DNA from: Aliiroseovarius subalbicans
Lineage (GTDB): Bacteria > Pseudomonadota > Alphaproteobacteria > Rhodobacterales > Rhodobacteraceae
NCBI RefSeq assembly: GCF_022678625.1
Contig: NZ_JALBYQ010000001.1
Coordinates: 248,001 to 312,000 of the forward strand
Reading direction: 5' to 3'
Length of the DNA: 64,000 bases
Below are positions 37,319 through 44,774 of this stretch, piece by piece (the stretch's first letter is position 1; each line of letters starts with the position of its first letter). A model generated the notes under the pieces. That model did not search any database. It had not been told where the DNA came from and worked only from the letters and a program-made list of their open reading frames with translations. Made by a program: the position numbers and the translations under genes.

Positions 37319-38335
37319 TTACAGCGCGGCAGACGCGCGCCGCAGCAGGTCCACGGTGTCCGAGGAACGCAGATCCCCCTCGCGCAACTCGCGCGCGCCA
37401 TGGCTGGCCTTGGTGTCCGCGCGCAGCCGGCGACTGACCTCTTCGGGCAAGGCTGGTCGGGTGGCAGTGTCGATGAACTGGCTCTCCGAGGCGATGCCCT
37501 CGGCATAGATTATCTCATGCTTGTCAAAAAGCAGTTGGTAGTAATCGACGAAGCCGCCTTCGGATTGCACCACGGTTGTGCCGTTGACCAACAGACGCGC
37601 CTTGACCAGCACCTCCTTGCGCCCCGCTTTCACCGCGTCGACGCGTTGATAGATGAACAGGCGGTGGTTTGGGCTCAGCGTCAGGGCATGTTCGTTGTTG
37701 AGCGCGCCCGCAGCGATGCGGATCGGCGCGAATGCCCCTGTGGCGCGTACGGTCTGGTGCCCGACCCAGCGGATTTCCTGCGGGCCAGAATCGCGCGTCA
37801 GCACCCGGTCTCCGACCTGCAATCGCTCGATCGGCATCTGGCGGCCATCCGCCAGGGTGATGCGGGTGCCTTCGGTAAAGGACACACAGGCGCTTTCTGC
37901 CAACTTTTCGCGCGCGGCGCCGGTGTCGATGGTCACCAGCGTATATCCGGCCCGCGCATGCAGCGGCGTCAGAGCATGCAGATAGATTTCGGCAATGGCG
38001 CCTTCGGGATCGACCTCGACCAGCACCAGGGCTTCGTCATGCGACCCGTTCGGCCCCATGAAGGTCACCAGGCAGTCCAGGAATAGCCGTGCGCCGGACT
38101 GTCCCAGCTCACTGTCGGCGCCGATGATGAATTCTCCGGTCTCTTCCTTGGTGGCAACCGCCAGGCGCCCGGTATGGGCGGCATCGGACAGTTCATAGAT
38201 GTCTTCCATGACCAGGTCGGACGCATCACAGATCGCGTCACCTTCGTTCACCCCATGGATCACGCGAAACATGTCCGCAGGATAGACCGTCAGGTTTTGG
38301 ACGGGTAGGGGAGAGGTCAGGCTCTGAAATGACAT
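37319..38335 (-). CDS. Hint-domain protein
   Basis: A 338-residue protein whose second half (about 150-285) is a Hint (hedgehog/intein-type) domain: it starts at C150 in SACVSFTEGTRI, continues with LQVGDRVLTRDSGPQEIRWV and SPNHRLFIYQ, and closes with LLFDKHEIIYAEGIASESQF. This Hint_2 type is common in Rhodobacteraceae secreted proteins. The first 150 residues have no signal peptide and no RTX repeats. The second Hint protein at 54300 shares the same blocks. Self-processing is the known chemistry of Hint domains; whether this one cleaves is not known. ATG at 38335 preferred to GTG at 38344. Confidence 0.8.
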   Translation of the reverse strand: MSFQSLTSPLPVQNLTVYPADMFRVIHGVNEGDAICDASDLVMEDIYELSDAAHTGRLAVATKEETGEFIIGADSELGQSGARLFLDCLVTFMGPNGSHDEALVLVEVDPEGAIAEIYLHALTPLHARAGYTLVTIDTGAAREKLAESACVSFTEGTRITLADGRQMPIERLQVGDRVLTRDSGPQEIRWVGHQTVRATGAFAPIRIAAGALNNEHALTLSPNHRLFIYQRVDAVKAGRKEVLVKARLLVNGTTVVQSEGGFVDYYQLLFDKHEIIYAEGIASESQFIDTATRPALPEEVSRRLRADTKASHGARELREGDLRSSDTVDLLRRASAAL

Positions 38336-38651
38336 AGGCAGCACCTTCGATTTCGATCATGAAAACCGGCTGCTTGCCCCGATCCGCCCCCACGGACCTG
38401 TCGGCAAACACCCCACCACCAGTGGCACAAGGATAGGTACCAGCGGTGCCTTGGTCAACGATCCCCTAAAGGCTTGGGCGCCAAATGAACGGGGAATTGG
38501 CTTAACTGTTTCCCTTTTGGGAACGGGGGCAGGGTGCGGAGCGGCTTTGTTGCGCCGGGCCGTGGGGCGGCGTCGAATCGCATCACCGGTCTTTTCCCGG
38601 GGGCGAACCGGTGGTAACCCGTTTGGACCACAGGACGACAGGGAGGTCGAA
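38336..38651. other. Divergent intergenic region without a gene
   Basis: 316 bases between the Hint gene (minus) and the SDR gene (plus). It should hold both promoters. I see an imperfect inverted repeat GGTACC-AGC-GGTGCC near 38436-38450, a short stem TTCCC-TTTT-GGGAA near 38510-38523, and the SDR ribosome site GGGAGG before 38652. No convincing coding frame or RNA gene. Confidence 0.5.
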
Positions 38652-39431
38652 ATGGATCTGGGATTGAATGGAAAACGCGCACTTGTCTGCGCCTCCTCCA
38701 AGGGGTTGGGGCTGGGTTGCGCCCGCGCACTGGCCGCTGAAGGCGTGAACCTGGTGATGAATGCCCGCGGCGTCGAAGCGCTTGAAGCGTCGGCCGCTGC
38801 GATCCGCAACGATTTCGGCGTCGAGGTCACCGCGATTGCCGCTGACATCACCACCGAAGAGGGCCGCGCCCGCGTGCTCCAGGCGGCTGGCGCGGTGGAC
38901 ATTCTGGTCAACAATGCAGGCGGTCCGCCGCCGGGTCTGTGGACGGACTGGGAGCGGGACGATTTCATCGCAGCCCTCGACGCCAACATGCTGACCCCGA
39001 TCGCGCTGATCAAGGCGCTGGTGCCGGGTATGATGGAGCGTGGCTGGGGCCGGGTGGTGAACATCACCAGCCAGGCGGTCAAGGCGCCGATCCCGGTGCT
39101 GGGCCTGTCCAATGCGGCGCGCACCGGGTTGACCGGCTATGTCGCTGGCACCTCGCGCCAGATCGCGGCCTCGGGCGTGACGATCAACAACCTGTTGCCG
39201 GGGCTGCATGACACTGACCGTGCGGCGTCGCTGGACAAGGGCGCGAGCACCGAACAGGGCATCACGATGGACGAGGCGCGCGCCGCGCGTCAGGCGACGA
39301 TCCCGGCCCGGCGCTATGGCACGATCGAAGAGTTCGGCGCCACCTGCGCCTTCCTGTGCTCGCACCATGCAGGTTTCATCGTCGGGCAGAACATTCTGCT
39401 GGACGGCGGCGGTGTGAACGCGACGCTGTAA
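38652..39431 (+). CDS. SDR-family protein lacking the usual catalytic Tyr-Lys
   Basis: A 259-residue Rossmann-fold protein of the 3-oxoacyl-ACP-reductase-like group. The nucleotide loop is ALVCASSKGLGLGCARAL, with Ser instead of the usual Thr-Gly start; NNAGG and NITSQAVKAP follow. Where the active site YxxxK should be, the sequence reads VLGLSNAARTGLTGYV, with no Tyr or Lys in register. This matches a described SDR subgroup (BKR_like_SDR_like) whose members do not fit the catalytic tetrad. It may be a reductase using other residues or a binding protein. Ribosome site GGGAGG. A terminator follows. Confidence 0.85.
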   Translation: MDLGLNGKRALVCASSKGLGLGCARALAAEGVNLVMNARGVEALEASAAAIRNDFGVEVTAIAADITTEEGRARVLQAAGAVDILVNNAGGPPPGLWTDWERDDFIAALDANMLTPIALIKALVPGMMERGWGRVVNITSQAVKAPIPVLGLSNAARTGLTGYVAGTSRQIAASGVTINNLLPGLHDTDRAASLDKGASTEQGITMDEARAARQATIPARRYGTIEEFGATCAFLCSHHAGFIVGQNILLDGGGVNATL

Positions 39432-39436
39432 GCTGG

Positions 39437-39460
39437 AAGGGGGCAGATGCCCCTTTCTTC
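39437..39460 (+). terminator. Terminator after the SDR gene
   Basis: GGGGC-AGAT-GCCCC (39440-39453) with flanking AA/TT pairs, followed by TTTCTTCTCT, 8 bases after the SDR stop. It lies between this gene and the convergent imuA-like gene. Confidence 0.6.
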
Positions 39461-39546
39461 TCTCCGGAAAGATCCTCGCCAAAGGCAATTAGATCGCCGA
39501 ACGGGGCCAGGACCACGACCTTTCGGACCTTGCCTCCGCGCGGGCG

Positions 39547-40167
39547 TCAGCCCGCGCGCCCGCGCGCCCCCGAAGGCGGGGGCGCCACGGCAAAGCCGCC
39601 GTCTTTGGGCAGCACCTGCCAGTCGCGCGGCGGCTCCTGCCGGTCGCGCAGGCGGTTCAGACGCCAGCGGGTCACGCCCGGCGCATGGTCCGGGGCCATC
39701 TGCCAGCGGCTTTCCACGCCCTGTGCCGCGCCTTCGGGCGTCAGGATCAGCCCCAGCGCCCGGCCATCGCCGCGCTTGCCCCCGGCTTCGCCCGCCAGGT
39801 GCATGCGCCGGACCGGGGTCAGGCCGGGTGGGCCGGGCAGATCGCCCACCATCAAGGGCACGATGCCCGCGCGCAGCACCTCCTCCAGAGTCCACAGGAT
39901 GTCCTCGGCCCGATCCGCGCGCACGAAGGTCACGCGGCCGGGGTCCAGGAACGACACCATGCCGGGGCCATAGGGCTGCGCCGGGGCCCAATCAGGCGAC
40001 ACCCAGAACACCGGCCCCTGCATCGCGCCCGCGATCATCATCGCCAGCGTGTGTCGCGCCGGGCCGATCAGCTCATGCACCCGCCCGCGCGCCAGCGACA
40101 GCGCGCCCAGAAAAGGTTGGCCCGAACTGGGACGGTGCGCGCGGCGGGTCAGGGGCGGGTGTTGCAT
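39547..40167 (-). CDS. imuA: ImuA-like RecA-fold protein (SOS mutagenesis)
   Basis: A 206-residue protein resembling ImuA, the RecA-like partner of ImuB and DnaE2 in error-prone repair. Matching parts: GRVHELIGPARHTLAMMIAG near the start, GPVFWVSPDW, PGMVSFLDPGRVTFVRA, DILWTLEEVLRAG, a Leu/Arg-rich RMHLAGEAGG and the end TRWRLNRL with DWQVLPKDGGFAV. Walker motifs are degraded, as is usual for ImuA. A perfect alphaproteobacterial LexA box lies 16 bases before the ATG, supporting SOS control. Unusually, no imuB or dnaE2 follows: the next gene downstream is convergent. Confidence 0.75.
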   Translation of the reverse strand: MQHPPLTRRAHRPSSGQPFLGALSLARGRVHELIGPARHTLAMMIAGAMQGPVFWVSPDWAPAQPYGPGMVSFLDPGRVTFVRADRAEDILWTLEEVLRAGIVPLMVGDLPGPPGLTPVRRMHLAGEAGGKRGDGRALGLILTPEGAAQGVESRWQMAPDHAPGVTRWRLNRLRDRQEPPRDWQVLPKDGGFAVAPPPSGARGRAG

Positions 40168-40182
40168 GGGGAAACCTAGCGT

Positions 40183-40197
40183 GTTCGTGATTTGTTC
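40183..40197. promoter_or_regulatory. LexA (SOS) box
   Basis: GTTC-GTGATTT-GTTC, an exact GTTC-N7-GTTC direct repeat, the known LexA box of Alphaproteobacteria. It is 16 bases upstream of the imuA-like start codon (minus) and 70 bases upstream of the aldo/keto reductase (plus), so either or both could be controlled. Confidence 0.75.
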
Positions 40198-40266
40198 TCA
40201 ACCCGGAATTCGCCTTGCGCTTGGGGGCGCAATCGGAAACCCTGTGGCCCAACAGGGAGAAACGCG

Positions 40267-41310
40267 ATGCGCATGAACACACTTGCAAACGGCACGCTGG
40301 AGGTCAGCGCGCTGTGTCTGGGGTCGATGACCTGGGGCTCCACCAACACGGTGGCTGAGGGCCACGCCCAGATCGACATGGCGCTGGATCACGGCATCAA
40401 CTTTGTCGATACCGCCGAAATGTATCCGGTGAACCCGATCAGCGCCGACACGGTGGGGGACAGTGAACGGGTGATTGGCGCATGGTTGGCCAGGACGGGC
40501 CGGCGCGATGATCTGGTGATCGCCACCAAGGTTTCGGGCGACAATCCTGGCTGGGTGCGCGACGGGCGCGGCTATGATGGGGATACGATTCGCGAAACCG
40601 TCGATGCCTCGCTGGCGCGGCTTCAGACCGATCATATCGACATCTACCAGACCCATTGGCCCATTCGTGGCAGTTACATGTTCCGGCAGAACTGGGGGTT
40701 CGACCCCTCGTCGCAGGATCGCGCGACGACCGAGGCGCACATGCGCGATGTGCTTGCAGCGATGGCCGACGTGGTGGCCGCGGGCAAAGTGCGCCATTTC
40801 GGCCTATCGAACGAAAGCGTCTGGGGGACCGCCCAATGGCTGCGCATCGCGCGTGAGATGGGCGCGCCTGAGGTGATCTCGATCCAGAATGAATACAGCC
40901 TGCTGTGTCGGCTGGCCGACACCGACCTGGCCGAGCTTTGCGTGAACGAAGATGTGGGCCTGCTGGCGTTTTCGCCGCTGGCGACCGGGCTTTTGACCGG
41001 CAAGTATCAGCACGGCGCGCTGCCCGATCATTCACGCAAGACCACCCAGCCCGAACTGGGTGGGCGGGTCACCGAAAGGGTGTTCCCGACGGTCGAGGCC
41101 TATCTGCAAGTTGCCGAAAAACACGGGCTTGACCCGGTGCACATGGCGCTGGCGTTCTCCGTGTCGCGTCCCTTCATGGGCTCGACCATTTTTGGCGCCT
41201 CCAGCCTGGCGCAGTTGGAGCGTATTCTGGCGGGCAAGGATCTGGTTCTGTCCGATGAGGCGCTGGCCGACATCAACGCGACCCACAAGGCCCATCCGTT
41301 GCCGTTTTGA
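40267..41310 (+). CDS. Aldo/keto reductase, Tas-like
   Basis: A 347-residue TIM-barrel NAD(P)H oxidoreductase. The catalytic tetrad is visible: Asp in NFVDTAEMYP with Tyr, Lys in VIATKVSGD, His in IYQTHWPIRG. The N-terminus LANGTLEVSALCLGSMTWG and the cofactor region STIFGASSLAQLERIL fit the Tas group of E. coli. Substrate unknown. Ribosome site GGGAGA precedes ATG at 40267. It ends 6 bases before the convergent cdhR-like gene. It shares its upstream region, including the LexA box, with the imuA-like gene. Confidence 0.9.
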   Translation: MRMNTLANGTLEVSALCLGSMTWGSTNTVAEGHAQIDMALDHGINFVDTAEMYPVNPISADTVGDSERVIGAWLARTGRRDDLVIATKVSGDNPGWVRDGRGYDGDTIRETVDASLARLQTDHIDIYQTHWPIRGSYMFRQNWGFDPSSQDRATTEAHMRDVLAAMADVVAAGKVRHFGLSNESVWGTAQWLRIAREMGAPEVISIQNEYSLLCRLADTDLAELCVNEDVGLLAFSPLATGLLTGKYQHGALPDHSRKTTQPELGGRVTERVFPTVEAYLQVAEKHGLDPVHMALAFSVSRPFMGSTIFGASSLAQLERILAGKDLVLSDEALADINATHKAHPLPF

Positions 41311-41316
41311 CCCGCC

Positions 41317-42291
41317 TTAGCGACCACGCCTGAGCGCGCTGACCGATTGTCCATGCGCCTGTTTGAACGCCCGCGCGAAGGCGGCTTGAGAATTGAACCC
41401 GGTCGCCAGGGCGATCTGGGCCACCGGCTGCGATGTGTCCAGCGCCAGCCGCCGCGCTTCGCTTAAACGCAGGTTCAGGAAAAACGCACCGGGGGTGGTT
41501 CCCAGGGCTGCCCGAAACCGGGTTTCCAGATGGCGCGGGGTCAGCCCGACCTGCGCGGCCAACTGCGCAATGCGGGGCGGGTCGTCCAGATGCTGCTCCA
41601 TCATACGGATCGCCCGTGCCACTTTCGGGGCCCGCGCCCGCAACCGCGCGGGGCTGGCCAGGCTTTGCGGCGCGTCGCCTGCATGCACCGGGTCATAAAT
41701 GAACGCCGCCGCCACCCGCATCGCCAGTGCTTCGCCATGGCGCGCGCGGATCAGGTGCAGCATCATGTCCAGCGCGGGCGAGGCGCCGCCGGTCGTTGTC
41801 CGCTGCCCATCGATGACATAGCGGTCGCGCTGCGCATCGATCTCGGGAAATTCCTGTGCGAAACGCTCAAGGTCTTCCCAATGGGTGGTGGCCTTGTGCC
41901 CGTTCAGAAGCCCCGCGCGCGCCAGGATCCAGGACCCGCCGTCGATCCCGGCCAGCGTCTGCACCCGCGTGGCCTGACGCCGCAGTCCGGTCAGCAGGGC
42001 GGGGGTGGATTGTTCCTCCAACTGAAAGCCCGCGACCACGAACAGTGCGTCCATTTCGGGCGCCTCGATCAGCGGCAGACCGGTCACTGGCAGGCCCGCG
42101 GTCAGGGTCACGGGGCACGCGTCTGGCGTCAGCAGGGTCCAGCGAAACACATCGCGCGCCGCGCGCCGGTTTGCCGCCCGCATCGGGTCCAGCACCGCCG
42201 ACAGCGACAGCATGTTGCAGCTGTCCAGCACCAGAACGCCGACATGAAGTGGGGCGGATTCGGGTCCGAAGATGTTTTTTGCGCTTTTCAT
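41317..42291 (-). CDS. cdhR: GlxA-family AraC-type regulator, CdhR-like
   Basis: A 324-residue regulator. Residues about 15-190 form a DJ-1/PfpI-like domain (VGVLVLDSCNMLSLSAVLDP; LAGIDGGSWILARAGLLNGH), and about 215-320 an AraC-type pair of helix-turn-helix motifs (RIAQLAAQVGLTPRHLETRF; PVAQIALATGFNSQAAFARA). GlxA proteins of this architecture control carnitine and betaine use; CdhR of Pseudomonas activates the carnitine genes. It is divergent, 72 bases away, from the dehydrocarnitine-cleavage gene, which makes the carnitine assignment likely. The open frame extends to 43347 on this strand only as an antisense run. Confidence 0.8.
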   Translation of the reverse strand: MKSAKNIFGPESAPLHVGVLVLDSCNMLSLSAVLDPMRAANRRAARDVFRWTLLTPDACPVTLTAGLPVTGLPLIEAPEMDALFVVAGFQLEEQSTPALLTGLRRQATRVQTLAGIDGGSWILARAGLLNGHKATTHWEDLERFAQEFPEIDAQRDRYVIDGQRTTTGGASPALDMMLHLIRARHGEALAMRVAAAFIYDPVHAGDAPQSLASPARLRARAPKVARAIRMMEQHLDDPPRIAQLAAQVGLTPRHLETRFRAALGTTPGAFFLNLRLSEARRLALDTSQPVAQIALATGFNSQAAFARAFKQAHGQSVSALRRGR

Positions 42292-42296
42292 CAAGA

Positions 42297-42321
42297 AATG
42301 AGCGTAAAAGGTAAAGTCATT
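42297..42321. promoter_or_regulatory. Candidate regulator site between cdhR and the BKACE gene
   Basis: AATGA-N15-TCATT, an interrupted dyad in the 72-base divergent gap, just before the cdhR-like start. Position is right for control of both genes, but the arms are only 5 bases. Confidence 0.25.
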
Positions 42322-42363
42322 CACTGCAAGCCCGGCACAATGGCCTGAAAGAGGAGAAACGCC

Positions 42364-43281
42364 ATGCCCCTGACCATGAACCGAGAGGTCTTCATCACTG
42401 CCGCCGTCACCGGGTCGGGCAGCACCCAGGACCGCAGCCCCCACGTGCCGCGCAGCCCCGAGGAAATCGCCAACAGCGCCATTGACGCCGCCCGCGCCGG
42501 CGCCGCTGTGGTGCATTGCCATGTGCGTGAGCCTGACACCGGCGTGCCCAGCCGCCGGTTGGAACTGTACCGCGAACTGACCGCGCGCATTCGCGAAAGC
42601 GACGTGGACGTGGTTCTGAACCTCACCGCCGGGATGGGGGGCGACATGGTGTTCGGCCCGACCGAACGCCCGCTGCCGTTGGCTGAGGCGGGCACGGATA
42701 TGGTGGGCGCCGCGGAACGCGTCGAGCATATCAAACAATGCCGCCCGGAAATCTGCACGCTGGATTGCGGCACGATGAACTTTGCCGAGGCCGATTATGT
42801 CATGACCAACACGCCAGGCATGTTGGAGGCGATGGGGCGCATGATGACCCATCTGGGCGTGAAGCCCGAGATCGAGGCCTTCGACACCGGCCATCTGTGG
42901 CACGCGAAGCAGCTTGTGGCCGACGGCGTTCTGGACAGCCCCGCGCTGGTTCAGCTGTGCATGGGCGTGCCCTGGGGCGCGCCGGATGACCTGAACACCT
43001 TCATGGCGATGGTGAACAACGTGCCGGACGACTGGACCTTTTCCGCCTTCGGATTGGGGCGCCACCAGATGCCCTATGCGGCCGCCTCGGTGATGGCGGG
43101 CGGCAACGTGCGCGTGGGGCTGGAGGACAACCTGTTCCTGGATCGCGGCGTCCTGGCCACCAACGCGCAATTGGTCGAGCGTGCGGCCTCGATCGTCAGT
43201 AACATGGGCGCACGGGTGATCGGCCCGGAGGAGGTGCGTGCAAAGCTGGGTCTGGTGAAACAGGCGCAAGAAACCGTTTAA
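42364..43281 (+). CDS. BKACE (DUF849) enzyme, probable dehydrocarnitine cleavage
   Basis: A 305-residue TIM-barrel beta-keto acid cleavage enzyme. These enzymes condense a beta-keto acid with acetyl-CoA; for 3-dehydrocarnitine the products are betainyl-CoA and acetoacetate. The zinc-site VVHCHVREPDTG, LNLTAGMGGDMVFG, EICTLDCGTMNFAEA and NVRVGLEDNLFLDRG are family hallmarks. The substrate is inferred from the regulator and the carnitine dehydrogenase/thioesterase in the same cluster. First gene on the plus strand; the next gene begins 64 bases later. Confidence 0.9.
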   Translation: MPLTMNREVFITAAVTGSGSTQDRSPHVPRSPEEIANSAIDAARAGAAVVHCHVREPDTGVPSRRLELYRELTARIRESDVDVVLNLTAGMGGDMVFGPTERPLPLAEAGTDMVGAAERVEHIKQCRPEICTLDCGTMNFAEADYVMTNTPGMLEAMGRMMTHLGVKPEIEAFDTGHLWHAKQLVADGVLDSPALVQLCMGVPWGAPDDLNTFMAMVNNVPDDWTFSAFGLGRHQMPYAAASVMAGGNVRVGLEDNLFLDRGVLATNAQLVERAASIVSNMGARVIGPEEVRAKLGLVKQAQETV

Positions 43282-43345
43282 GTGTGATCCGAACCGGGGG
43301 GGCGGGCCGTATCCGGTCAAACCCCCTGTTTCGAAAGGAAACCCC

Positions 43346-43888
43346 ATGTTTGCCCTTCTTCGCGCTGCTTTGATCGCCCTTCTTGTCCTGCCCGCCTCGG
43401 CACAGGCGGCCAGTTACCGGGACAAATCCGTGCCGATCACCGTGTCACCCAATCTCGACCTCACCCGATATCTGGGCAAATGGTACGAAATCGCCCGTTT
43501 TCCGAACCGGTTCGAAAAGGGCTGCGTCGGGGTGACTGCGGAATATGCGATGCGGTCCGATGGCAAGGTGAGGGTGCTGAATACCTGCCGCAAGGGCACG
43601 ATGGACGGTGAGGTGCAGCAGGCCGAGGGGCAGGCGAAGGTCGTCGCCCCCGGCAAGCTGAGCGTGACTTTCGTGCCCTGGCTGCCGTTCGCCAAGGGCG
43701 ACTACTGGGTGCTCTATGTCGATGACGCGCATAGTCTTGCGGTGGTGGGCGAACCCAAAGGGCGCACCGGTTGGATCCTTGCGCGCGACCCGGCGATTTC
43801 CACGACCGCCTATGACACAGCGTTGCAGGTCCTGATCCGAAATGGCTATGACACCTCGAAGCTCCTGCTGGTCGAGCAGGGGCAGTAG
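43346..43888 (+). CDS. Lipocalin, Blc-like, with signal peptide
   Basis: A 180-residue bacterial lipocalin. An N-terminal signal peptide (FALLRAALIALLVLPASAQA, cleavage near residue 21) has no lipobox, so the protein is probably free in the periplasm. The first structurally conserved region is LGKWYEIARFPNRFEKGC; the second is YWVLYVDDAHSLAVVGEPKG; the third RTGWILARDP. Lipocalins bind lipids or other hydrophobic ligands. It lies between the BKACE and carnitine dehydrogenase genes, followed after 12 bases by a second lipocalin-like gene. Confidence 0.88.
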   Translation: MFALLRAALIALLVLPASAQAASYRDKSVPITVSPNLDLTRYLGKWYEIARFPNRFEKGCVGVTAEYAMRSDGKVRVLNTCRKGTMDGEVQQAEGQAKVVAPGKLSVTFVPWLPFAKGDYWVLYVDDAHSLAVVGEPKGRTGWILARDPAISTTAYDTALQVLIRNGYDTSKLLLVEQGQ

Positions 43889-43900
43889 GGAAGGATCCGC

Positions 43901-44431
43901 GTGGCAAAGATCGGTCTGAAACTTCTGGCACTGGGCGCCCTCGTGGCGCTGTCCGCCTGTCTGGGCGGCGCGGGCGACAGCTTGTTTTACCGCGACACCA
44001 AGGTGGCGATCGCCTCGTCCACTCGGTACGAGGCCGACCGGTTTTCCGGTATGTGGCAGATCCGCGGAGAATTCGCCGAGGACAAGGCCGACGTGATCCG
44101 CGGCGCGGTCGAATTCCGCCCGGGGCGCGACGGCCGCATCGCGCAGATCGCCATTTTCGGTCCGCGCCGGGGCGGCTGGGGCGTGCTGGACGAATATGAC
44201 GTCGACCAGCCGATGCCGGCCCGTTTCGTGGCGGGAGAGCCGCCATACGCCACCGAATACTGGGTGCTGTGGGTCGATGACGATTACCGCACCGCCGTGG
44301 TCGGCACGCCGTCGGGCAGTTTCGGCTGGATTCTGGACCGTAACCGGACAGGTGGCGAGGATCGGATCACGGCCGCGCGCCGGGTGCTGCAATTCAACGG
44401 CTATGACCTGTCGCGCCTGGTGACACAATGA
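43901..44431 (+). CDS. Lipocalin-like lipoprotein
   Basis: A 176-residue lipoprotein: LKLLALGALVALSACLGG has lipobox LSAC with Cys20. The mature domain is lipocalin-like: RFSGMWQIRGEF corresponds to the GKWYEIARF block of the preceding protein, TEYWVLWVDDDYRTAVVGTP to its second block, and SFGWILDRNR to its third. It is thus a diverged tandem paralogue. Start GTG at 43901 behind GGGAAGG. The stop overlaps the next start by 4 bases. Function unknown; membrane-anchored ligand carrier is a family-based guess. Confidence 0.82.
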   Translation: MAKIGLKLLALGALVALSACLGGAGDSLFYRDTKVAIASSTRYEADRFSGMWQIRGEFAEDKADVIRGAVEFRPGRDGRIAQIAIFGPRRGGWGVLDEYDVDQPMPARFVAGEPPYATEYWVLWVDDDYRTAVVGTPSGSFGWILDRNRTGGEDRITAARRVLQFNGYDLSRLVTQ

Positions 44432-44763
44432 AGCGTGGTGTCGCTCTTATCGCGCTTATCGCGCTTATTACCCTGACCGCCTGTCAAAGCGACCGCAATC
44501 CGGGCGACCCGCCCGCCGCCGAATTGCGCCAAAGCCGCGCGGCTTGCGAGGCGGACGGCGGTTCGTTCCAGCGCGGCGGCTTGCTGCAACAGTATTTCTG
44601 CCGCAACGCGCTGCCTGATGCGGGTCAGGCCTGCTCCACTTCGGCGGAGTGCGTCGGGTTTTGCATGGCGGACACACGCACTTGCCAGGCGGAAGGGCCG
44701 ATTTTCGGCTGCTTCGCCTATATCGAAGACGACGGCGAAACCGTCGAAATTTGCATCGACTGA
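44428..44763 (+). CDS. Small cysteine-rich lipoprotein
   Basis: A 111-residue lipoprotein (lipobox LTAC, Cys19). The mature part has eight further cysteines (RAACEADGG, YFCRN, ACSTSAECVGFCMADTRTC, FGCFAYIE, EICID), suggesting a disulphide-knitted periplasmic domain. I do not recognise a named family. The start overlaps the lipocalin-like gene by 4 bases and the end is 11 bases before the carnitine dehydrogenase. A triple 9-base repeat encodes the hydrophobic core of its signal peptide. Confidence 0.8.
   Translation: MKRGVALIALIALITLTACQSDRNPGDPPAAELRQSRAACEADGGSFQRGGLLQQYFCRNALPDAGQACSTSAECVGFCMADTRTCQAEGPIFGCFAYIEDDGETVEICID
44441..44467 (+). repeat. Three tandem 9-base repeats in a signal peptide
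   Basis: TCGCTCTTA followed by two copies of TCGCGCTTA, encoding Ala-Leu-Ile three times in the signal peptide of the small lipoprotein. Copy-number change would keep the frame and lengthen or shorten the hydrophobic core by three residues. Confidence 0.8.
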
Positions 44764-44774
44764 AGGATCTGAAC

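Noticed and set aside
38451-38651. An N-terminal extension of the SDR gene
   Set aside because: It has no ribosome site and no SDR similarity, while ATG at 38652 has GGGAGG upstream and the Rossmann strand right after it.
39577-39610. Short similarity between the imuA-like 3' end and the sequence at 47014-47036 (both read GFAVAP on the minus strand)
   Set aside because: Only about 20 bases match with several differences; with two copies this is not enough to call a repeat family.
41317-43347. A 676-residue reading of the regulator frame extending back over the BKACE gene
   Set aside because: The first 350 residues are antisense to BKACE, which has clear family motifs; the GlxA-type regulator starts normally at 42291.
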